A stretch of DNA of 64,000 nucleotides from Enterobacter asburiae (GTDB taxonomy: Bacteria; Pseudomonadota; Gammaproteobacteria; Enterobacterales; Enterobacteriaceae), in contig NZ_AP019632.1 in the NCBI RefSeq assembly GCF_007035645.1, forward strand, positions 3,100,001 through 3,164,000, read 5' to 3'. Made by a program: the position numbers and the translations under genes. The notes below the pieces were generated by a model. The model was not told where the DNA came from. It worked only from the letters and a program-made list of their open reading frames with translations, and made no database searches. Shown here piece by piece: positions 36,107 to 47,280 of the stretch. The stretch's first letter is position 1, and each line of letters starts with the position of its first letter.

Positions 36107-36576
36107 TCAGCGGAGGGACCATATTTAAGGGTAAATTCGCGAAACTTCACCAGCGTCTCTTCGCTGACGTGGTGTTCCATGCCTTCCGCATCCCGGCGGG
36201 CGATTTCCGGGCTGACGCCCAGCACCAGCAAAAAATTCTCGACAAGCTGATGGCGCTCGCGGCTCTCCTGCGCGAGTTTCTCCCCTTCCGGCGTCAGAAA
36301 AACACCGCGCCAGGGGATCATTTCAATTAAGCCCACGGAGGCCAGGCGTTTTAACATTTTAGCGACAGTTGGCTGTGAAACCCCCAGCCTGGCGGCCATA
36401 TCGACCTGGCGCGCTTCACCGACCTCACGAATCAGATCGGAAATGAGTTCAACATAATCATCAATCAGTTCACGCCGGTGCGCTTCACGGACCTGGCGAA
36501 AACCTTCGACATGTTCTTCAACATTCACCAGTTGCGTCGTTTTCCTCATTGTCGGATGACCTGCGCGACGGTTCAT
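36103..36576 (-). CDS. mntR: MntR, manganese-responsive regulator
   Basis: 157 residues of the DtxR family. The winged helix is [38 protein letters not shown]; the metal-binding and dimer part includes [36 protein letters not shown]. With manganese it represses uptake (mntH) and mntS. It is divergent from mntS, and the two MntR boxes at 36668-36702 lie between. The ATG giving MNRRAGHPT is used by analogy to E. coli. Confidence 0.95.
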   Translation of the reverse strand: MNRRAGHPTMRKTTQLVNVEEHVEGFRQVREAHRRELIDDYVELISDLIREVGEARQVDMAARLGVSQPTVAKMLKRLASVGLIEMIPWRGVFLTPEGEKLAQESRERHQLVENFLLVLGVSPEIARRDAEGMEHHVSEETLVKFREFTLKYGPSAE

Positions 36577-36667
36577 TGTACTTCCTCAGTGGGGTGACGC
36601 TTCCAGCGCCCGGTTTGGAGAGCGCACATTGTAAACCATAGCTCCGCAAGCACAAAAAATTAACGAA

Positions 36668-36702
36668 ATAGCCATAGCTATACAATATAGCCTGTGCTAT
36701 AT
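36668..36702. promoter_or_regulatory. Two MntR boxes upstream of mntS
   Basis: ATAGC-CATA-GCTAT (36668-36681) and ATATAGC-CTGT-GCTATAT (36685-36702) are tandem dyads matching the MntR site pattern ATAGC-N4-GCTAT. Two such boxes before mntS are also known in E. coli. Confidence 0.8.
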
Positions 36703-36759
36703 CTGTATGTAATGCAGTCACCCTTCACGGATCGAAGGGATCAAAACTCAGGAGGTCTT

Positions 36760-36888
36760 ATGAACGAATTCAAGAGGTGCATGACCGTGTTTACCCACTC
36801 TCCCTTTAAAGTGCGCTTAATGCTGTTGAACATGCTGTGCGATATGTTTAACACCAAACCGCATCAGGACGACAAACCTACCCACTAA
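36760..36888 (+). CDS. mntS: MntS, small manganese-chaperone/regulatory protein
   Basis: 42 residues (MNEFKRCMTVFTHSPFKVRL...). It matches E. coli MntS in length and in most positions. MntS raises the free manganese available to enzymes when manganese is scarce, partly by blocking the MntP exporter. The start has GGAGG five bases before the ATG; longer frames upstream are not real. A terminator follows at once. Confidence 0.93.
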   Translation: MNEFKRCMTVFTHSPFKVRLMLLNMLCDMFNTKPHQDDKPTH

Positions 36889-36917
36889 GCGGCGTTGCGG
36901 TACGCCGCTTCATTTTC
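36887..36917 (+). terminator. Terminator after mntS
   Basis: An 8-bp stem AAGCGGCG/CGCCGCTT (36887-36894 with 36903-36910) overlapping the stop codon, followed by CATTTTCC. Confidence 0.75.
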
Positions 36918-37171
36918 CCGTCACAATCTCGCTGTAAACTGGCTTCCAGCCGCCTTATTCCCGATCTTTTTTACGGATTTGCAGTCCCCTTCGCAAAACA
37001 TCTGCTTAGCAACTGTTGATATTATTTAGCGCTCGCACTATCTTCTTGCAGCCCTGCACAATTTGCGGCTCGCTGAAGCGGACCCTCATTCCCTCTCCAC
37101 GCACTGTCAGGCAGGTTATGACCCTTGACGCCAGGGTGAGCACATGGCGTTTTCATCCATGATAGTGACCT

Positions 37172-38755
37172 ATGAATGTAACCCTGATAGATACCGTTGT
37201 GACCCGCAGCCGGGCCTTAAGCCCGTGGACGGGTTTTTACTTTTTGCAGTCATTGCTGATTAACTTTGCGCTGGGTTATCCCTTTAGTTTGCTCTACGCG
37301 GTGGCGTTCACCTGCGTTCTGCATGTGCTGTGGCGATCCGCACCGCGCGTGCAAAAAGCGTTAATCGGGATCTGCTCGCTGGTCGCTGCACTCTATTTCC
37401 CGTTTGGCCAGGCTTACGGCGCGCCAAACTTTAATACCCTGCTGGCGCTGCACTCGACCAATATGGAAGAGTCAACGGAGATCCTGACGATCTTCCCGTG
37501 GTACAGCTACGTGGTCGGGATCTTTATCTTCGCGCTGGGCGTCATCGCCATCCGCCGTCAGCCGGGAGAGAAAAAATCCTGGGGTAAGATCGAAATACTC
37601 TGTCTGGTGTTCAGCGTTGCCGTGGCGTTTGTCGCCCCCATCCAGAATATTCCCTGGGACGGTAAGCTCAGGCTCACCAATATCGGCTATCCGGTTTTCC
37701 GCTTCGTGAAGGACGTCGTTGTCAATAATAAAGAGGTTCTCGACGAGCAGGCGCGCATGGCTGAGCTTTCCAATATGAAAGACACCTGGAACGTGCTGGC
37801 CGTTAAGCCGAAATATCACACCTATGTGGTGGTGATTGGCGAAAGTGCACGTCGCGATGCAATGGGAGCCTTCGGCGGACACTGGGATAACACACCGTTT
37901 GCCAGTTCGGTTAAAGGCACGCTGTTTACCGATTATGTCGCGGCCAGCGGCTCGACGCAGAAATCGCTCGGCCTGACCCTAAACCGTGTCGTCGACGGCA
38001 AACCCCAGTATCAGGATAATTTTGTCACCCTGGCAAACCGCGCGGGTTATCAGACCTGGTGGTTCTCCAATCAGGGGCAAATTGGCGAATACGATACGGC
38101 CATCGCCAGTATCGCCAAACGTGCCGACGAAGTGCAGTTCCTGAAGAACGGCGACTTTGAAGCCGACAAAAATACCAAAGACGAAGCGCTGTTGAAAATG
38201 ACGGCACAGGTCTTCGCCACTCCGCGCACCCAGCCTCAGCTGATCGTCCTGCACCTGATGGGATCGCACCCGCAGGCCTGCGATCGGACCGGCGGGAAGT
38301 ACGCGGAGTTCGTGCAGTCCAAAGAGACCTCTTGCTATCTCTACACCATGACGCAAACCGATGAGCTGCTGAGCAAGCTGTACGATCAGCTGCGCAATAC
38401 GGGCGACAGCTTCTCCATGGTCTATTTCTCGGATCACGGACTGGCGTTTAAAGAGCGTGGTAAAGAGGTGCAGTATCTGGCGCACGATGACAAGTTCCAG
38501 CAGAACTTCCAGGTGCCGTTTATGGTGCTGTCGAGCGACGATAAAACGCATCGCGTGATTAAAGCGCGCCGTTCGGCTAATGATTTCCTGCAGTTCTTCT
38601 CGCAGTGGACGGGGATTACAGCCGAGCAGATAAAAACGGCTTACCCGTTTGTCTCTAACAAGAAAGCTCCCCCAGTGTACGTTACCAACTTCAAGTTACA
38701 GAAAGTTGACTACAACCATCTGGGTACGGATATTTTCGATATTAAGAGTAAGTAG
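37172..38755 (+). CDS. ybiP: YbiP, phosphoethanolamine transferase-like membrane protein
   Basis: 527 residues. The N-terminal third has several membrane segments (residues about 20-160). The rest is a periplasmic sulfatase/alkaline-phosphatase-fold domain: VVVIGESARRDAMGAFGG holds the metal and nucleophile region (E-S-A-R-R-D), and FSDHGLAFKERGKE a C-terminal metal site. It resembles EptA/EptB/OpgE enzymes, which move phosphoethanolamine to envelope glycans or lipid A. The acceptor is not known. About 280 bp upstream of it hold no gene. Confidence 0.88.
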   Translation: MNVTLIDTVVTRSRALSPWTGFYFLQSLLINFALGYPFSLLYAVAFTCVLHVLWRSAPRVQKALIGICSLVAALYFPFGQAYGAPNFNTLLALHSTNMEESTEILTIFPWYSYVVGIFIFALGVIAIRRQPGEKKSWGKIEILCLVFSVAVAFVAPIQNIPWDGKLRLTNIGYPVFRFVKDVVVNNKEVLDEQARMAELSNMKDTWNVLAVKPKYHTYVVVIGESARRDAMGAFGGHWDNTPFASSVKGTLFTDYVAASGSTQKSLGLTLNRVVDGKPQYQDNFVTLANRAGYQTWWFSNQGQIGEYDTAIASIAKRADEVQFLKNGDFEADKNTKDEALLKMTAQVFATPRTQPQLIVLHLMGSHPQACDRTGGKYAEFVQSKETSCYLYTMTQTDELLSKLYDQLRNTGDSFSMVYFSDHGLAFKERGKEVQYLAHDDKFQQNFQVPFMVLSSDDKTHRVIKARRSANDFLQFFSQWTGITAEQIKTAYPFVSNKKAPPVYVTNFKLQKVDYNHLGTDIFDIKSK

Positions 38756-38756
38756 C

Positions 38757-38793
38757 GGTCCGATGTCCTCACCCTCTCCCACAGGGAGAGGGA
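38757..38793. repeat. CCCTCTCC-family repeat after ybiP
   Basis: CCTCACCCTCTCCCACAGGGAGAGGG is a shortened copy of the repeat at 541-584 and 12150-12193. Confidence 0.75.
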
Positions 38794-38803
38794 AAAGACA
38801 AAA

Positions 38804-38832
38804 AAAAATCCGCCACATTGGGCGGATTTTTT
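38804..38832. terminator. Bidirectional terminator between ybiP and ompX
   Basis: Stem AAAATCCGCC/GGCGGATTTT (38805-38814 with 38821-38830) with A and T runs on both sides. Confidence 0.88.
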
Positions 38833-38850
38833 ATTAGCTCACCGGAGTGA

Positions 38851-39369
38851 TTAGAAGCGGTAACCTACGCCCGCGATCCAGGTGCCAACGTCAACGTTGC
38901 GGATACGGCTCTGCTCATAGGAGAAGTCCAGAGCAACGTCCTGGATTGGGTTGAACTGCAGGCCTGCGCCATAGGAGAAGCCATAGTCGCTGTTGCTTGC
39001 AGTGCGGCTTTCGCTCTGGTTTTCAGTCTGCTGGAATTTACCGTAGCCAACACCTACAACACCGTAGATGCTCGCCCAGTCATTCAGACGGTAAGCTGGA
39101 CCAGCGGTGATACCGTAGTACTGGCCTTTGTTGTATGCGCCGTTTTCAGAACGATCTTTCTCGGTGTAGGTGAAAGAACCGATCACGCCCAGTGGGTTGT
39201 TGTCCTGCTCGTAGCGATACTTCAGGTTGAAACCGTTAGCTTTGTTCATCACGCCCTGATAGTCGCTCTGAGCGTAACCACCAGTAACAGTAGAAGTAGC
39301 AGCTACAGCGGTACCTGCGGAAACAGCCAGTACAGCGGCCAGTGCTGAAAGACATGCAATTTTTTTCAT
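38851..39369 (-). CDS. ompX: OmpX, outer membrane protein
   Basis: 172 residues. Signal peptide MKKIACLSALAAVLAVSAGTAVA, then an eight-stranded barrel (ATSTVTGGYAQSDYQG ... DWASIYGVVGVGYGKFQ) ending in aromatic F (GVGYRF), the usual signal for insertion by the Bam complex. OmpX is a small abundant barrel linked to adhesion and serum resistance. The start giving MKKIACLSAL is preferred to an ATG two codons earlier. Confidence 0.96.
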   Translation of the reverse strand: MKKIACLSALAAVLAVSAGTAVAATSTVTGGYAQSDYQGVMNKANGFNLKYRYEQDNNPLGVIGSFTYTEKDRSENGAYNKGQYYGITAGPAYRLNDWASIYGVVGVGYGKFQQTENQSESRTASNSDYGFSYGAGLQFNPIQDVALDFSYEQSRIRNVDVGTWIAGVGYRF

Positions 39370-39723
39370 AACCACCTCAAATGTGCTTCAAGTAAGTCCG
39401 TAAGTTTTAAATATATCAAAAAAATTTGCGAAACTCTTTGTGATTCGTGATGTCTAATGAAACCTTTCCTGTAACAGAACGTTTCCAGCATCAGCTATCT
39501 CTTTCAAATCACATGCAATTTTCACTACTAAATGCGCATATTGCGCGTACGCGCCGTTACATTCATCCAGATTATTCCTAATCTATCAGGCGATAAATCC
39601 ACCAGCGCTTAACCATTTTACGGATTTGACACGGTTTTTTTTCAACAGCGCCTCAACCGTTGCCGCTTATTTCCTTTACACTGCAACCTTTACCTCATTT
39701 GACATAAGCTGACAGGAGAAAGG
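39370..39723. other. ompX-rhtA divergent region
   Basis: 354 bp between divergent genes. It holds the ompX leader and promoter and the rhtA promoter. It is AT-rich near ompX. No small gene or RNA gene was recognised. Confidence 0.5.
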
Positions 39724-40611
39724 ATGCCTGGGTTATCCCGCACGTCGTCGGTCTGGTTGCCGGTGGCAGTCATACTCATTGCCATGTTGTCCATTCAAAG
39801 CGGTGCTTCGCTGGCAAAATCACTTTTCCCGCTGGTTGGTGCGCCAGGCGTGACTGCCCTGCGTATCGTGCTGGGCACGGCGATACTGGTGGTCATTTTC
39901 AAACCCTGGCGTCTGCGCTTCAAAAAGGAGCAGCGTTTACCCCTGCTGTTTTATGGACTTTCCCTCGGGGCAATGAACTATCTGTTCTACCTCTCTATTC
40001 AGACGATACCGCTGGGGATCGCCGTCGCGCTGGAGTTTACCGGCCCGCTGGCGGTGGCGCTTTTCTCCTCGCGACGTCCGGTCGATTTTATCTGGGTCGT
40101 ATTAGCCGTTCTGGGCTTATGGTTCCTGCTGCCGCTGGGCCAGAGCGTCGCTGAGATCGATCTGACGGGCGCAGCCCTGGCGCTGGGTGCTGGCGCCTGC
40201 TGGGCCGTCTATATACTTACGGGCCAGCGTGCAGGAGAAGAGCACGGTCCGGCGACCGTCGCGTTAGGTTCCCTGATCGCAGCCATCGTCTTCGTGCCTA
40301 TCGGCATGGCGCAGGCGACCGAATCTATCTGGCAATGGTCCGTCATGCCCATCGGGCTGGCGGTCGCGATTCTTTCTACCGCACTCCCCTACTCTCTGGA
40401 GATGATTGCTCTTACGCGTCTGCCGACGCGCATATTTGGCACCCTGATGAGCATGGAGCCTGCGCTAGCCGCCATTTCTGGAATGGTATTTCTCGGCGAA
40501 ACCCTGACATTGACGCAGACGCTGGCGCTCTGCTCGATTATCGCGGCATCAATGGGCTCGACGCTCACCATGCGCCCGGAACCTAAAGTTGAGAAAGTGG
40601 ATATCAGCTAA
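39724..40611 (+). CDS. rhtA: RhtA, threonine/homoserine exporter
   Basis: 295 residues with ten membrane segments and two EamA domains. Conserved stretches include GGASLAKSLFPLVGAPGVTAL-like SGASLAKSLFPLVG, NYLFYLSIQTIPLGIAVALEF and LPTRIFGTLMSMEPALAA. It exports threonine, homoserine and some amino-acid analogues. AGGAGAAAGG lies before the ATG. The stop is followed directly by a long perfect hairpin. Confidence 0.95.
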   Translation: MPGLSRTSSVWLPVAVILIAMLSIQSGASLAKSLFPLVGAPGVTALRIVLGTAILVVIFKPWRLRFKKEQRLPLLFYGLSLGAMNYLFYLSIQTIPLGIAVALEFTGPLAVALFSSRRPVDFIWVVLAVLGLWFLLPLGQSVAEIDLTGAALALGAGACWAVYILTGQRAGEEHGPATVALGSLIAAIVFVPIGMAQATESIWQWSVMPIGLAVAILSTALPYSLEMIALTRLPTRIFGTLMSMEPALAAISGMVFLGETLTLTQTLALCSIIAASMGSTLTMRPEPKVEKVDIS

Positions 40612-40655
40612 GGCCTTTATTCTGCATGGCTTCCACGCCATGCAGAATAAAGGCC
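40612..40655. terminator. Long perfect hairpin right after rhtA
   Basis: GGCCTTTATTCTGCATGGC (40612-40630) pairs with its exact inverse (40637-40655) around a six-base loop, a 19-bp stem. It starts one base after the rhtA stop. No T run follows, so it may work as an RNA-stabilising or processing element as well as a terminator. Confidence 0.7.
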
Positions 40656-40854
40656 AGAAAGACAGACGTTATAATTTCTTACACACTTTGTTCTATTTTC
40701 GAAATATCCCTCTGCGTTTACATCCCCATCCAGCAATTAAGATTGATCTGTATCAATTTTAAAAATACCCATTTATTTCAATGAATTAAATTCACAAGCC
40801 ACTTCTCGCTATTAAACCGATAGGCACAGCCAAACCGCAGAGAAAAAATCCGGT

Positions 40855-40866
40855 GCTATACTTAGT
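40855..40866 (+). promoter_or_regulatory. dps promoter -10 region
   Basis: TGCTATACTTAG is an extended -10 element nearly identical to the E. coli dps promoter, about 45 bp before the gene. In E. coli it is used by sigma-S in stationary phase and by sigma-70 with OxyR and IHF under oxidative stress. Confidence 0.65.
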
Positions 40867-40888
40867 TCCGTAATTACCTGGGACATAA

Positions 40889-41413
<525 letters not shown>

Positions 41414-41432
41414 TTCATACGAATTTTCTATC

Positions 41433-41459
41433 AAACCCTCGCCCTCCGGTGAGGGTTTT
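41433..41459 (+). terminator. Rho-independent terminator after dps
   Basis: Stem AAACCCTC/GAGGGTTT (41433-41440 with 41451-41458) followed by T residues. Confidence 0.85.
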
Positions 41460-41604
41460 GCACATCTATGGTGCACAGTTTTTGTCTGCACACCTGCAAA
41501 AGTGAACGAAATGTAATAATCACCTCACACAACCGTTAACGGAAGATTGTTTTTTCGTCAGAATTTACGCTAAATATCTCCCCGTCAGTTGAGCCAAACG
41601 AAGC

Positions 41605-41632
41605 GCACCAAAACGGTGCTCCACTTTGGTGC
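41605..41632. promoter_or_regulatory. NtrC-binding sites upstream of glnH
   Basis: GCACCAAAACGGTGC (41605-41619) and CACTTTGGTGC (41622-41632) match the NtrC site pattern TGCACC-N5-GGTGCA. They lie about 75-100 bp before the sigma-54 promoter. Confidence 0.75.
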
Positions 41633-41703
41633 AATAAAGCCTCATTGCCCCATTTATTGTGCAATGCATGACATCATCCCCTTTGCAAAACAATAGCTTG
41701 TAA

Positions 41704-42519
<816 letters not shown>

Positions 42520-42544
42520 TAAGACGTAAAAATGACGTTCACTC

Positions 42545-42563
42545 GGGGGCGACCTTTCGCCCC
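42545..42563 (+). other. Hairpin between glnH and glnP
   Basis: GGGGCG/CGCCCC (42546-42551 with 42558-42563) with a six-base loop and a T-rich tail. It probably attenuates transcription so that the binding protein is made in excess. Confidence 0.55.
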
Positions 42564-42603
42564 TGCTATTTTTGAAACACGGTAACAGTAACAGGAAATT
42601 ATC

Positions 42604-43263
42604 ATGCAGTTTGACTGGAGCGCCATCTGGCCTGCCATTCCACTCTTGCTTGAAGGCGCTAAAATGACCCTGTGGATTTCGGTCCTGGGTCTGGTTGGTG
42701 GGTTGATTATCGGTCTTGTCGCCGGTTTCGCCCGCACCTACGGCGGCTGGATCGCAAACCACATCGCACTTGTTTTCATCGAAGTGATCCGCGGCACCCC
42801 AATTGTCGTGCAGGTCATGTTCATCTACTTCGCCCTGCCTATGGCGTTCACCGACCTGCGCATCGACCCGTTCAGCGCAGCCGTCGTCACCATTATGATC
42901 AACTCAGGCGCCTACATTGCGGAAATCACCCGCGGTGCGGTGCTGTCGATTCATAAAGGTTTCAGTGAAGCCGGTCTGGCGCTAGGTCTTTCTCGTCGCG
43001 AAACGATCCGCCACGTTATTCTGCCGCTGGCGCTGCGTCGCATGCTGCCGCCGCTCGGTAACCAGTGGATCATCAGCATTAAAGATACGTCGCTGTTCAT
43101 TGTTATCGGCGTGGCAGAGCTGACCCGTCAGGGGCAGGAGATCATAGCTGGCAACTTCCGCGCGCTGGAAATCTGGAGTGCGGTAGCCGTTGTCTACCTG
43201 ATCATTACTCTGGTTCTGAGCTTCGTTCTGCGTCGTCTTGAAAGAAGGATGAAAATCCTGTGA
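42604..43263 (+). CDS. glnP: GlnP, glutamine ABC transporter permease
   Basis: 219 residues with five membrane segments. The EAA loop contacting the ATPase is [25 protein letters not shown]. It is the membrane channel of the glutamine importer. Its end overlaps the GTG start of glnQ. Confidence 0.96.
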   Translation: MQFDWSAIWPAIPLLLEGAKMTLWISVLGLVGGLIIGLVAGFARTYGGWIANHIALVFIEVIRGTPIVVQVMFIYFALPMAFTDLRIDPFSAAVVTIMINSGAYIAEITRGAVLSIHKGFSEAGLALGLSRRETIRHVILPLALRRMLPPLGNQWIISIKDTSLFIVIGVAELTRQGQEIIAGNFRALEIWSAVAVVYLIITLVLSFVLRRLERRMKIL

Positions 43264-43982
43264 TTGAATTTAAAAACGTTTCCAAGCACTTTGGCCCAAC
43301 CCAGGTGCTGCACAATATCGATCTGAACATCAAACAGGGTGAAGTGGTGGTGATTATTGGGCCATCCGGCTCCGGTAAATCCACCCTGCTGCGCTGCATC
43401 AACAAGCTGGAAGAGATCACCAGCGGCGATCTGATCGTCGACGGCCTGAAGGTAAACGACCCGAAAGTGGACGACCGTCTGATTCGTCAGGAAGCGGGCA
43501 TGGTGTTCCAGCAGTTCTACCTGTTCCCGCACCTCACGGCGCTGGAAAACGTGATGTTTGGCCCGCTGCGCGTGCGCGGTGCCAGCAAAGCGGCGGCGGA
43601 AGCGCTGGCAAAAGATCTGCTGGCGAAAGTCGGCCTGGCAGAACGTGCGCACCACTTCCCTTCCGAGCTGTCCGGGGGTCAACAGCAGCGTGTGGCGATT
43701 GCCCGCGCCCTGGCGGTCAAACCGAAAATGATGCTGTTTGATGAGCCTACGTCCGCACTCGACCCGGAGCTGCGCCACGAGGTGCTCAAAGTCATGCAGG
43801 ATCTGGCGGAAGAAGGGATGACGATGGTTATCGTAACCCACGAAATCGGCTTTGCCGAGAAAGTGGCGTCCCGCCTGATCTTTATTGATAAAGGCCGTAT
43901 CGCGGAAGACGGTAACCCGCAGGAATTGATTGCGAACCCGCCGAGCCAGCGTTTGCAGGAGTTCCTGCAGCACGTCTCCTGA
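43260..43982 (+). CDS. glnQ: GlnQ, glutamine ABC transporter ATPase
   Basis: 240 residues. Walker [10 protein letters not shown] near residue 34, signature LSGGQQQR, Walker [13 protein letters not shown] and the H-loop VTHEIGFA. It powers glutamine uptake. It starts at a GTG that overlaps the glnP stop by four bases. Confidence 0.97.
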   Translation: MIEFKNVSKHFGPTQVLHNIDLNIKQGEVVVIIGPSGSGKSTLLRCINKLEEITSGDLIVDGLKVNDPKVDDRLIRQEAGMVFQQFYLFPHLTALENVMFGPLRVRGASKAAAEALAKDLLAKVGLAERAHHFPSELSGGQQQRVAIARALAVKPKMMLFDEPTSALDPELRHEVLKVMQDLAEEGMTMVIVTHEIGFAEKVASRLIFIDKGRIAEDGNPQELIANPPSQRLQEFLQHVS

Positions 43983-43998
43983 TCCATCGCTTTACGCT

Positions 43999-44022
43999 AA
44001 GCCGGGCTTGCCCGGCTTTTTT
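43999..44022 (+). terminator. Rho-independent terminator after glnQ
   Basis: Stem AAGCCGGGC/GCCCGGCTT with a two-base loop, then a T run. Confidence 0.88.
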
Positions 44023-44106
44023 ACGCCAGATTGTTCCCAAAAATCCCCCTCCTCGTCTCGACTTCTATACTTATCATTTTGTTCGACATTTTCACCGGAG
44101 GACGCC

Positions 44107-46320
44107 GTGCCGTGGATCCTGCTGCTGTTGATTAGCCTGTTTAGTGCGCCTTCGTTCGCCGTCGCGATCCCCGGTGTCACCACCGGAACCCCTGCGACCC
44201 GGCAAAATACGCCGCCTCCGGAACCCGATGTTGAACAGAAAAAAGCCGCCTACGGTGCGCTTGCCGACGTCCTTGAAAACGACACCTCCCGGCAGGAGCT
44301 CATTGGCCAGCTGCGCAAAGCCGCCGCCACGCCGCCGCAGGAGTCGGTGCCAACCCTCACCCCGCCGCAGGTTGAGGAGCAAAAAACGGTGCTGGAAAAC
44401 GTCACCGACGTGAGCCGCCACTATGGGGAAGCGCTCTCCTCACGCTTCGCTCAGCTGTACCGCAACCTGATTGGCTCACCGCACAAGCCGTTTAACCCGC
44501 AAACGTTTACCGCCGCCGCCACGCAGTTCCTGATGCTGGCGGGTGCGGTATTTCTTTTTTACTGGCTGGTGCGCCTGTGCGCGTGGCCGCTTTACCGCAA
44601 AATGGGGCAATGGGGACGCAGGAAGAATCAGCATAAAAGCAGCTGGCTGCACCTGCCGTTGATGATAGCCTCAGCGTTTATCATCGATTTACTGCTGCTG
44701 GCGTTGACGCTGTTTTTAGGCCAGATGCTGGCCGACAGGCTGAATGCAGGCAACAAAACCATCGCCTTCCAGCAGTCGCTTTTCCTGAATGCCTTTGCCC
44801 TGATCGAGTTCTTCAAGGCGCTGCTGCGGTTACTCTTTTGTCCGCACGTGCCGGAGCTGCGTCCCTTCTCCATTCGGGATGCGAGCGCGAAGTACTGGGC
44901 GCTGCGCCTGAGCGTGCTCAGCGGGCTGATTGGCTACGGCCTGCTGGTTGCCGTGCCGATCATCTCCAACCAGGTGAACGTCCAGTTTGGCGCGCTGGCA
45001 AACGTCCTAATCATGATCTGCATTACCGTCTGGTCGCTGTATCTGATCTTCCACAATAAAAAAACCATTACCCAAAGCCTGCTGAATCTGGCCGATCGCT
45101 CCCTCTCGTTCTTTAGCCTCTTTATTCGCGCGTTCGCCCTGGTGTGGCACTGGCTGGCAAGCGCTTACTTCATCGTGCTGTGCTTCTTCTCGCTGTTTGA
45201 CCCGGGCAATAGTCTGAAATTTATGATGGGGGCGACGTTCAAAAGCCTGGCCATTATCGGCATCGCGGCCTTTGTGTCGGGGCTGCTGTCGCGATGGATC
45301 TCGAAAACCATCACCCTGTCGCCGCAGGTGCAGCGTAATTACCCGGAACTGCAAAAACGGGTAAACGGCTGGATGTCGGTATCGCTCAAAGTGGCGCGCA
45401 TTCTCACCGTCTGCGTGGCGATTATGCTGCTTCTGAATGCGTGGAGCCTGTTTGATTTCTGGAACTGGCTGCACAACGGTGCGGGTGAAAAAACGGTCGA
45501 CATCCTGATTCGCATCGCGCTGATCCTGTTCTTCTCCGCCGTCGGCTGGACGCTGCTGGCGAGCCTTATTGAGAACCGCCTGGTGTCGGATATTCACGGC
45601 AGGCCCCTGCCCAGCGCCCGGGCAAGAACGCTTCTCACCCTGTTCCGCAACGCGCTGGCGGTGATTATCAGCACCATCACCATCATGATCGTGCTGTCAG
45701 AAATCGGCGTGAATATTGCCCCGCTGCTGGCGGGTGCCGGTGCCCTGGGGCTGGCCATCTCCTTCGGCTCACAAACGCTGGTGAAGGATATTATTACCGG
45801 CATCTTCATTCAGTTTGAGAACGGGATGAACACAGGCGATCTGGTGACCATCGGACCGTTAACCGGTACGGTAGAGAGGATGTCCATACGCTCCGTCGGC
45901 GTGCGTCAGGACACCGGGGCCTACCACATCATCCCCTGGTCTTCGATCACCACCTTCGCCAACTTTGTGCGCGGGATTGGTTCCGTTGTAGCGAACTATG
46001 ATGTGGATCGCCACGAGGATGCGGACAAAGCGAAGCAGGCGCTGCGCGATGCGGTAGAAGAACTGATGCAGATGGAGGACATTCGCGGGCTGGTGATCGG
46101 AGAACCGTCATTTGCCGGCATCGTCGGGCTGACGAACACGGCGTTTACCCTGCGCGTGTCGTTCACCACCCAGCCGCTGAAGCAGTGGACGGTGCGCTTT
46201 GCGCTCGACAGCATGGTGAAGAAACACTTCGATCTGGCGAACGTGCGGATGCCCGTGCAGACCTATCAGGTATTGCCGCCGCCCGCATCGCCGCTCCCGC
46301 CGCAGGAGCCGACGCTGTAA
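44107..46320 (+). CDS. ybiO: YbiO, large MscS-family mechanosensitive channel
   Basis: 737 residues from the GTG at 44107 (CGGAGG before it), which gives a signal peptide as in E. coli YbiO; a longer frame from 43930 overlaps glnQ and is not real. A periplasmic N-terminal region is followed by about ten membrane segments. The MscS core (IAPLLAGAGALGLAISFGSQTLVKDIITG, near residue 540) forms the pore, then the cytoplasmic beta and C-terminal domains. It opens under membrane tension to release solutes. It is a single gene followed by a REP element. Confidence 0.93.
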   Translation: MPWILLLLISLFSAPSFAVAIPGVTTGTPATRQNTPPPEPDVEQKKAAYGALADVLENDTSRQELIGQLRKAAATPPQESVPTLTPPQVEEQKTVLENVTDVSRHYGEALSSRFAQLYRNLIGSPHKPFNPQTFTAAATQFLMLAGAVFLFYWLVRLCAWPLYRKMGQWGRRKNQHKSSWLHLPLMIASAFIIDLLLLALTLFLGQMLADRLNAGNKTIAFQQSLFLNAFALIEFFKALLRLLFCPHVPELRPFSIRDASAKYWALRLSVLSGLIGYGLLVAVPIISNQVNVQFGALANVLIMICITVWSLYLIFHNKKTITQSLLNLADRSLSFFSLFIRAFALVWHWLASAYFIVLCFFSLFDPGNSLKFMMGATFKSLAIIGIAAFVSGLLSRWISKTITLSPQVQRNYPELQKRVNGWMSVSLKVARILTVCVAIMLLLNAWSLFDFWNWLHNGAGEKTVDILIRIALILFFSAVGWTLLASLIENRLVSDIHGRPLPSARARTLLTLFRNALAVIISTITIMIVLSEIGVNIAPLLAGAGALGLAISFGSQTLVKDIITGIFIQFENGMNTGDLVTIGPLTGTVERMSIRSVGVRQDTGAYHIIPWSSITTFANFVRGIGSVVANYDVDRHEDADKAKQALRDAVEELMQMEDIRGLVIGEPSFAGIVGLTNTAFTLRVSFTTQPLKQWTVRFALDSMVKKHFDLANVRMPVQTYQVLPPPASPLPPQEPTL

Positions 46321-46329
46321 CCTGGTTGC

Positions 46330-46361
46330 CGGGGGGCGGCTTCGCCTTACCCGGCCTAAGA
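46330..46361. repeat. REP element between ybiO and rlmF
   Basis: GCCGGGGGGCGGCTTCGCCTTACCCGGCC is one unit of the REP family seen at 4726-4800 and 12202-12233, here between convergent genes. Confidence 0.8.
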
Positions 46362-46368
46362 CGGAGTT

Positions 46369-47280
46369 CTATTTGCGACGTTTGTTGTTTTCCATAAACG
46401 TCCAGGCGATAAAGCGGCTCTGTTTCTGGCCCTGCGCCATCTCTTTTTTCACCACTTTTACGGCGCCCGCTTCGGTCAGCGCGCGGTAGAGCGGCGGCAG
46501 GTTATCCCCGCGGGAAACCAGCGTCGTGAACCACTTCACCTGACGGCCAAACTGTTTGCTTTCCGCAATCATGCGCAGGATAAACGCCACTTCGCCCCCG
46601 TCGCACCAGAGCTCCTGCTGCTGTCCGCCGAAGTTCAGCGCGGCATCTTCAGCCTGACCGAGGTTACGGCGCTTGCGCTCGCTGCCCGCACGGGCCGATG
46701 CCGCCGAATCATGGAACGGCGGATTGCACATCGTAGCGTCATAGCTTTCGTTTTTGTGAATAATGCCGTTGAAGATCGACCCTGCATCTTTCTGACGACG
46801 CAGGCGAATGGCGCGGCTTAATCCCGGGTTAGCGCTGATAATCGCCTGGGCGCTGGCAAAAGCCTCGTCACCGATTTCGCTTCCGGTAAAGCGCCACTGA
46901 TATTCATGCGCCCCGATCAGCGGGTAAATCAGGTTCGCCCCGGTGCCAATATCCAGAATGGTGGCCTGCTGAGGCACGACACCCTCATTGCCTTCGGCAA
47001 GAAGGTCGGCAAGGTGATGAATGTAATCCGCGCGGCCCGGCACGGGTGGACAGAGAAAGCCTTCCGGAATATCCCAGTGAGCCACACCGTAAAAATGCGC
47101 CAGCAGGGCTTTGTTCAGCATTTTAACCGCCTGCGGGTCGGCAAAGTTGACCGAAGGCTCACCCGCTGGGGTCTGAACAAGATAGTCCTGCAGCGGCGGG
47201 CAGCTCAGGCATAACGCGTTCATGTCGTAGCGGCTGCGGTGGCGATTTCGCGGGTGCAATCCCGGCTTTTGGGCAGTCAT
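46369..47280 (-). CDS. rlmF: RlmF (YbiN), 23S rRNA m6A1618 methyltransferase
   Basis: 303 residues. It methylates A1618 of 23S rRNA using S-adenosylmethionine. [17 protein letters not shown] is the cofactor-binding motif and CNPPFHDS the N6-adenine catalytic motif (NPPF). The ATG giving [16 protein letters not shown] has GGAG upstream; an upstream frame to 47376 has no support. Confidence 0.94.
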   Translation of the reverse strand: MTAQKPGLHPRNRHRSRYDMNALCLSCPPLQDYLVQTPAGEPSVNFADPQAVKMLNKALLAHFYGVAHWDIPEGFLCPPVPGRADYIHHLADLLAEGNEGVVPQQATILDIGTGANLIYPLIGAHEYQWRFTGSEIGDEAFASAQAIISANPGLSRAIRLRRQKDAGSIFNGIIHKNESYDATMCNPPFHDSAASARAGSERKRRNLGQAEDAALNFGGQQQELWCDGGEVAFILRMIAESKQFGRQVKWFTTLVSRGDNLPPLYRALTEAGAVKVVKKEMAQGQKQSRFIAWTFMENNKRRK

